40,817 bases of DNA, taken from assembly GCF_004296935.1 (NCBI RefSeq), contig NZ_SCVH01000122.1, positions 1-40,817 of the forward strand. Direction: 5' to 3'. The notes beneath the pieces are model-generated. The model was not told where the DNA came from and ran no database searches. It saw only the letters and a list, made by a program, of their open reading frames with translations. This DNA is from Reyranella sp. Lineage in GTDB: Bacteria; Pseudomonadota; Alphaproteobacteria; Reyranellales; Reyranellaceae. Shown in pieces: positions 37,742-40,817 of this stretch. The position numbers and the translations under genes were made by a program. The first letter of the stretch is position 1. Every line of letters starts with the position of its first letter.

Positions 37742-38296
37742 ATGATTCGCGCCATGATCGGCACGATCGCCGTGCTCGCGGGCTTTGCCGTCCTCGAGCG
37801 CTCGGTCGATGCCAGCACCGGCCTGTCCGGTACGTGCACACCAACGCAAGCCTACGCGACACTCCATCGCGGCGAAGCCGTTCCCGTTCGCTCCGAGCCG
37901 ACGCCCGAGGGGGCGGTGATCGGCGCGCTGGCGGGGCGCAACGGCACCCGGATCGATCCGGCACGGTCGGTCGTGACGGTGACGGCGAGCCAGAGCGGCT
38001 GGGCGCGGATCGCGCTCAGCACGGCGGGCGACTATCGCGCGCTCGATGCCGGGGCGATGGAGCCCTACGGCTGGGTGCCGGCCGATCTGCTCACGGTCGA
38101 CGCCCGCGTCGACGGCCCGATCACCGTCTACAGCCGGCCCGGCCTGATGGGCCGCGCGCTCACGACGATCGAGGGCGACGATATGAAGTTCCGCGTGCTC
38201 GGCTGCCGCGGCGAGTGGCTGCAGGTCATCAACGCGCGCCACGGCAATGTCTGGATCGACAAGTGGTGCGCCAAGGAAGACGGCTGCCGCGGCTAG
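37742..38296 (+). CDS. exported SH3-like domain protein
   Basis: 184 residues, with an export signal at about 1-26 and no catalytic motif. The mature part has two SH3-like repeats, the first around AVPVRSEPTPEGAVIGALAGRNGT and the second around ITVYSRPGLMGRAL ... LQVINARHGNVWIDKWC. Four Cys remain after the signal region. Such domains bind peptidoglycan or partner proteins in the periplasm. The ATG at 37742 is preferred over 37703 because of the signal peptide and GGGAAGGA. A strong terminator follows at 38361. Confidence 0.8.
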   Translation: MIRAMIGTIAVLAGFAVLERSVDASTGLSGTCTPTQAYATLHRGEAVPVRSEPTPEGAVIGALAGRNGTRIDPARSVVTVTASQSGWARIALSTAGDYRALDAGAMEPYGWVPADLLTVDARVDGPITVYSRPGLMGRALTTIEGDDMKFRVLGCRGEWLQVINARHGNVWIDKWCAKEDGCRG

Positions 38297-38360
38297 AAAG
38301 TTTGGAAGGGCGATGATCCGCCATCTGGGGATTTGACGGATCGTCGTTGGACAGCAGCAG

Positions 38361-38396
38361 AAGACCCCGGACGGGAAACCGTCCGGGGTCTTTTTT
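38361..38396 (+). terminator. strong intrinsic terminator
   Basis: A perfect 14-bp stem with a GAAA tetraloop (38361-38374 and 38379-38392 around 38375-38378), followed by a T-run (38391-38396). It ends the SH3-like transcript and abuts the stop of the converging fumarase gene at 38399, so it may also slow transcription from that side. Confidence 0.9.
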
Positions 38397-38398
38397 GC

Positions 38399-40015
38399 CT
38401 AGATCTTCAGGTCGCTGAAGAAATCGTTGCCCTTGTCGTCGGTAATGATGAAGGCCGGGAAATTCTCGACCTGGATGCGCCAGATCGCTTCCATGCCGAG
38501 CTCGGGATATTCCAGAACTTCGACCTTCTTGATGACGTCCTGCGCCAGGATCGCCGCCGGCCCGCCGATCGAGCCGAGATAGAAGCCCCTGTGCTTCTTG
38601 CAGGCATCGACGACCTGCTTGCTGCGGTTGCCCTTGGCCAGCATGACCATCGAGCCGCCGTTGGCCTGGAAGAGATCGACGTAGGAGTCCATGCGGCCGG
38701 CCGTGGTCGGGCCGAACGAGCCGGAGGCCATGCCGGTCGGGGTCTTGGCAGGGCCGGCGTAGTAGACCGGGAACTGCTTGAAGTAGTCGGGCAGGCCCTC
38801 GCCGCGGTCGAGGCGTTCCTTCAGCTTCGCGTGCGCCGAATCGCGGGCCACGATCAGCGTGCCGCTGAGGTTCACGCGCGTCTTCACTGGGTGCTTGGTG
38901 AGCACCGACAGCGTGTGCGCCATGCCCTTGTCGAGGTTGACCGAGACGACGTCGCCGGAGAGCTGCTTCGGCTCGATCTCCGGCAGGAACTGCGCCGGAT
39001 TGTGCTCGAGCTGTTCCAGGAAAATCCCGTCCTTGGTGATCTTGCCCACGGCCTGACGGTCGGCTGAGCAGGAGACGCCGATGCCGATCGGCACCGAGGC
39101 GCCATGGCGGGCGATGCGGATCACGCGCACGTCGTGGCAGAAATACTTGCCGCCGAACTGGGCGCCAATGCCCATCTGGCGGGTGAGCTCCAGCACCTTC
39201 TTCTCCATCTCGCGGTCGCGGATGGCCACGCCCTTGTCGTTGCCATCGCTCGGCAGGTCGTCGAGGTAGCGGGTCGAGGCGAGCTTGACGGTTTTCAGGT
39301 TCATCTCGGCCGAGGTGCCGCCGACCACGATGGCGAGGTGGTAGGGCGGGCAGGCCGCGGTGCCGAGCGTTCGGATCTGGGTATCGAGGAATTTCAGCAG
39401 GGCGGCCTCGTTCAGGACCGCCGGCGTCTGCTGGTGCAGATAGGTCTTGTTGGCTGAGCCGCCGCCCTTGGCGATGAACAGGAACTTGTAGGCGTCGCCG
39501 TCGGTCGCGTAGATGTCGATCTGTGCCGGCAGGTTGGTGCCGGTCTGCACTTCCTTGAACATCGAGAGCGGTGAGACCTGCGAATAGCGCAGGTTGGTCT
39601 CGGTGTAGGTCTTGTAGACGCCGCTGGCGATCGCCGCCTCGTCGCCGCCGCCGGTCCATACCGCCTGGCCCTTCTTGCCCATCACGATCGCCGTGCCGGT
39701 GTCCTGGCACATCGGCAGCACGCCACCGGCCGAGATATTGGCGTTCTTCAGGAGCTCCAGCGCCACGTACTTGTCGTTGGCCGAGGCTTCGCCGTCGTCG
39801 AGGATCGCGCGCAGCTGCGCCAGGTGCCCCGGACGCAGGAGGTGCGAGATGTCGTGGAACGCCGCGGCTGTGAGCAGCGTCAGGGCGGCCGGATCGACCG
39901 TCAGCACCTCGCGGCCGTTGAACGTCGTGGTGCCGACGAAATCGGAACTGAGCTTGCGGTAGGGCGTCGTGTCCGGGCCGCTCGGGAACATCTGCTGGAA
40001 CTGGAATTCGGGCAT
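38399..40015 (-). CDS. fumA: class I fumarate hydratase (iron-sulfur, FumA type)
   Basis: Hydrates fumarate to malate in the TCA cycle using an oxygen-sensitive [4Fe-4S] cluster. It has 538 residues, near the usual size. The three cluster-ligand cysteines are recognised at Cys103 (PMCQDTGTA), Cys222 (GTAACPPYH) and Cys316 (GVSCSADRQ). Further family motifs are [16 protein letters not shown] and [13 protein letters not shown]. The start is the ATG at 40015. It is on the same strand as sspB, 63 bases downstream of it, so cotranscription is possible. Confidence 0.95.
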   Translation of the reverse strand: MPEFQFQQMFPSGPDTTPYRKLSSDFVGTTTFNGREVLTVDPAALTLLTAAAFHDISHLLRPGHLAQLRAILDDGEASANDKYVALELLKNANISAGGVLPMCQDTGTAIVMGKKGQAVWTGGGDEAAIASGVYKTYTETNLRYSQVSPLSMFKEVQTGTNLPAQIDIYATDGDAYKFLFIAKGGGSANKTYLHQQTPAVLNEAALLKFLDTQIRTLGTAACPPYHLAIVVGGTSAEMNLKTVKLASTRYLDDLPSDGNDKGVAIRDREMEKKVLELTRQMGIGAQFGGKYFCHDVRVIRIARHGASVPIGIGVSCSADRQAVGKITKDGIFLEQLEHNPAQFLPEIEPKQLSGDVVSVNLDKGMAHTLSVLTKHPVKTRVNLSGTLIVARDSAHAKLKERLDRGEGLPDYFKQFPVYYAGPAKTPTGMASGSFGPTTAGRMDSYVDLFQANGGSMVMLAKGNRSKQVVDACKKHRGFYLGSIGGPAAILAQDVIKKVEVLEYPELGMEAIWRIQVENFPAFIITDDKGNDFFSDLKI

Positions 40016-40078
40016 GGTCTCTCCTGGCCGCTGCGCTCGGCGCCGGCATCCCTGCCGCAGCCGCGCTGCGGCGTCTAT

Positions 40079-40618
40079 CTACTTCTTTCGGAAGCTGTCG
40101 AGCTTGACGATCTTGGAGGCGGCGTCCTCGGGCTTGGCCTCGGCCGACGCGTCCACGGGCTTGTCCTCGGTCCCGTCCGGGCCGGTCTGCGCCGGCCGCT
40201 TGTCGGGTGCCGGCAGGGGCGTCGGCGGAGCGGCAGCCCCCTGGGGTTTGTCGCCCGCCGCCTTTTCCTTGCGGTCGAATTGCAGGCCGAAGCGCACCGA
40301 GGGATCGACGAAGGCCGACAAGGCGGCAAACGGCACCTTGATGTGCTCCTGCTGCTTGTTGAAGCTCACCGTCACCTCGAACGATTCCTCGCCGATGACC
40401 AGATCCCAGTACTGGTGCTGGAGCACGATCGTCATTTCTTCCGGGTACTTGGCGCGCAGATACTCCGGCAGTTCGACGCCGGGATCGGTGCTGCGAAAGC
40501 TGATGTAGAAATGGTGAGAGCCGGGCAGGCCTTTTTCCGCCACTTGAGTCAGCACGCGGCGCACGACGCTGCGCAGCGCATCGTCGACGAGAGCGTCGTA
40601 GTGAAAGCGATCGTTCAT
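40079..40618 (-). CDS. sspB: SspB-like ClpXP adaptor, alphaproteobacterial type
   Basis: Binds ssrA-tagged proteins and tethers them to ClpXP for degradation. It has 179 residues: a folded tag-binding domain at about 1-115 (YISFRSTDPGVELPEYLRAKYPEEMTIVLQHQYWDL, SFNKQQEHIKVPFAALSAF), then a Pro/Ala/Lys-rich linker of about 50 residues. The end KIVKLDSFRKK looks like the ClpX-docking (XB) tail. The start is ATG 40618. It lies just downstream of ssrA on the same strand, an unusually direct neighbourhood. Confidence 0.95.
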   Translation of the reverse strand: MNDRFHYDALVDDALRSVVRRVLTQVAEKGLPGSHHFYISFRSTDPGVELPEYLRAKYPEEMTIVLQHQYWDLVIGEESFEVTVSFNKQQEHIKVPFAALSAFVDPSVRFGLQFDRKEKAAGDKPQGAAAPPTPLPAPDKRPAQTGPDGTEDKPVDASAEAKPEDAASKIVKLDSFRKK

Positions 40619-40641
40619 GGCCTGTCGGAAAATCTACGCGA

Positions 40642-40670
40642 ACCATCGGCCCGCGTGGTGGGAGAGTCAA
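40642..40670 (-). promoter_or_regulatory. possible promoter ahead of sspB
   Basis: On the minus strand a good -35 (TTGACT, 40665-40670) is followed 17 bases later by a poor -10 (GATGGT, 40642-40647). It sits between the ssrA end and the sspB start, so sspB may have its own promoter. The -10 matches only three of six consensus bases. Confidence 0.3.
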
Positions 40671-40703
40671 CGATGCCAATAGCGGGCATTGCAGTGGAAG
40701 GAA

Positions 40704-40817
40704 AGTGGGGGGCTTCTGTTGCCCGGTGCCCCCCGGACCGCGCTTACGTCCGCTGTTTAGGCGGCAGCAGCGAGTGTAACGGTGTTATCGTTAGCACTTG
40801 TGAATGGCCCGTCACGG
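40704..40817 (-). ncRNA. ssrA: transfer-messenger RNA (ssrA), 3' part of gene, cut by the window end
   Basis: tmRNA rescues ribosomes stalled on broken mRNA and adds a degradation tag. On the minus strand the frame 40795-40757 reads A-N-D-N-T-V-T-L-A-A-A-A and then TAA: the family tag pattern, starting ANDN and ending in small hydrophobic residues. Just after it lies a 7-bp helix GGGGGGC/GCCCCCC (40728-40734 with 40707-40713) around CCGGGCAACAGAA, typical of alphaproteobacterial tmRNA ends. In these bacteria the gene is usually permuted, with the tag in the 3' piece, which fits here; the acceptor piece, intervening segment and promoter lie beyond the window. The 3' end given is approximate. 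Confidence 0.85.
40757..40795 (-). other. tmRNA tag reading frame (resume codon GCT to stop TAA)
   Basis: Thirteen codons from the resume codon GCT at 40795-40793 to the TAA at 40759-40757. The tag ANDNTVTLAAAA keeps the N-terminal AND(N) part used for SspB contact and ends in Ala-Ala, needed for ClpX recognition. The middle TVTL and four-Ala end differ from the tags I remember in other alphaproteobacteria. Confidence 0.8.

Overview
The window looks like ordinary chromosome from a high-GC alphaproteobacterium. The evidence is an alpha-type SspB adaptor, the end of what looks like a circularly permuted (two-piece) ssrA gene, DUF4169 and DUF6481 proteins, and several Bug-type solute receptors beside CoA-transferase and acyl-CoA dehydrogenase genes. 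A Reyranella- or Rhodospirillales-like soil organism is my best guess, but this rests on gene content remembered, not on a search. Genes are densely packed, many start within the stop codon of the gene before (ATGA or GTGA overlaps), and every gene appears intact apart from the two features cut by the window edges. I see no insertion sequence, prophage, CRISPR array, tRNA or rRNA.

Layout. 1-2678 (minus): a copper/silver-type RND efflux operon (Cys-rich secreted protein, periplasmic adaptor, pump cut by the window edge). 2850-3686: a small helix-turn-helix protein and a pterin carbinolamine dehydratase. 3768-9016: a peptide-type ABC importer whose binding protein faces, tail to tail, a four-gene operon for two permeases and two ATPases. 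9140-10917: a zincin-type metallopeptidase, an exported superoxide dismutase and a Mug-like glycosylase. 10892-15365: a Bug receptor divergent from an operon of an acyl-CoA dehydrogenase and two class III CoA-transferases. A palindromic repeat element follows at 15364-15470. 15469-18565: an AidB-like acyl-CoA dehydrogenase with a sirtuin, and a low-molecular-weight phosphatase. 18549-22792: a dimethylformamidase-like protein divergent from a Bug receptor coupled to a phosphotriesterase-family hydrolase. 22789-27270: ThpR, TesA and the divergent YbbA-YbbP transporter. 27405-30128: a Bax-inhibitor-1 membrane protein, NhaA, an HxlR regulator and DUF4169. 30197-34463: AsmA, a nitroreductase and a ribbon-helix-helix protein. 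34582-38296: TypA/BipA, DUF6481, a VOC protein and an SH3-like exported protein. 38399-40817 (minus): class I fumarase, SspB and the 3' part of ssrA (tmRNA).

How they work together. The clearest functional pairing is at the right edge. The tmRNA tags stalled nascent proteins, and SspB, encoded next to it in the same direction, delivers such tagged proteins to ClpXP. The tag read from the DNA is ANDNTVTLAAAA. The middle of the window is catabolic: receptors for organic acids, CoA activation, acyl-CoA oxidation, and amide or ester/lactone hydrolysis. The left part is metal efflux and peptide uptake. I did not find a convincing new defence or mobile system. The most interesting points are the tmRNA end, several enzymes with altered active-site residues (SOD, Mug, sirtuin), the small Cys-rich protein ahead of the efflux operon and the palindromic element.
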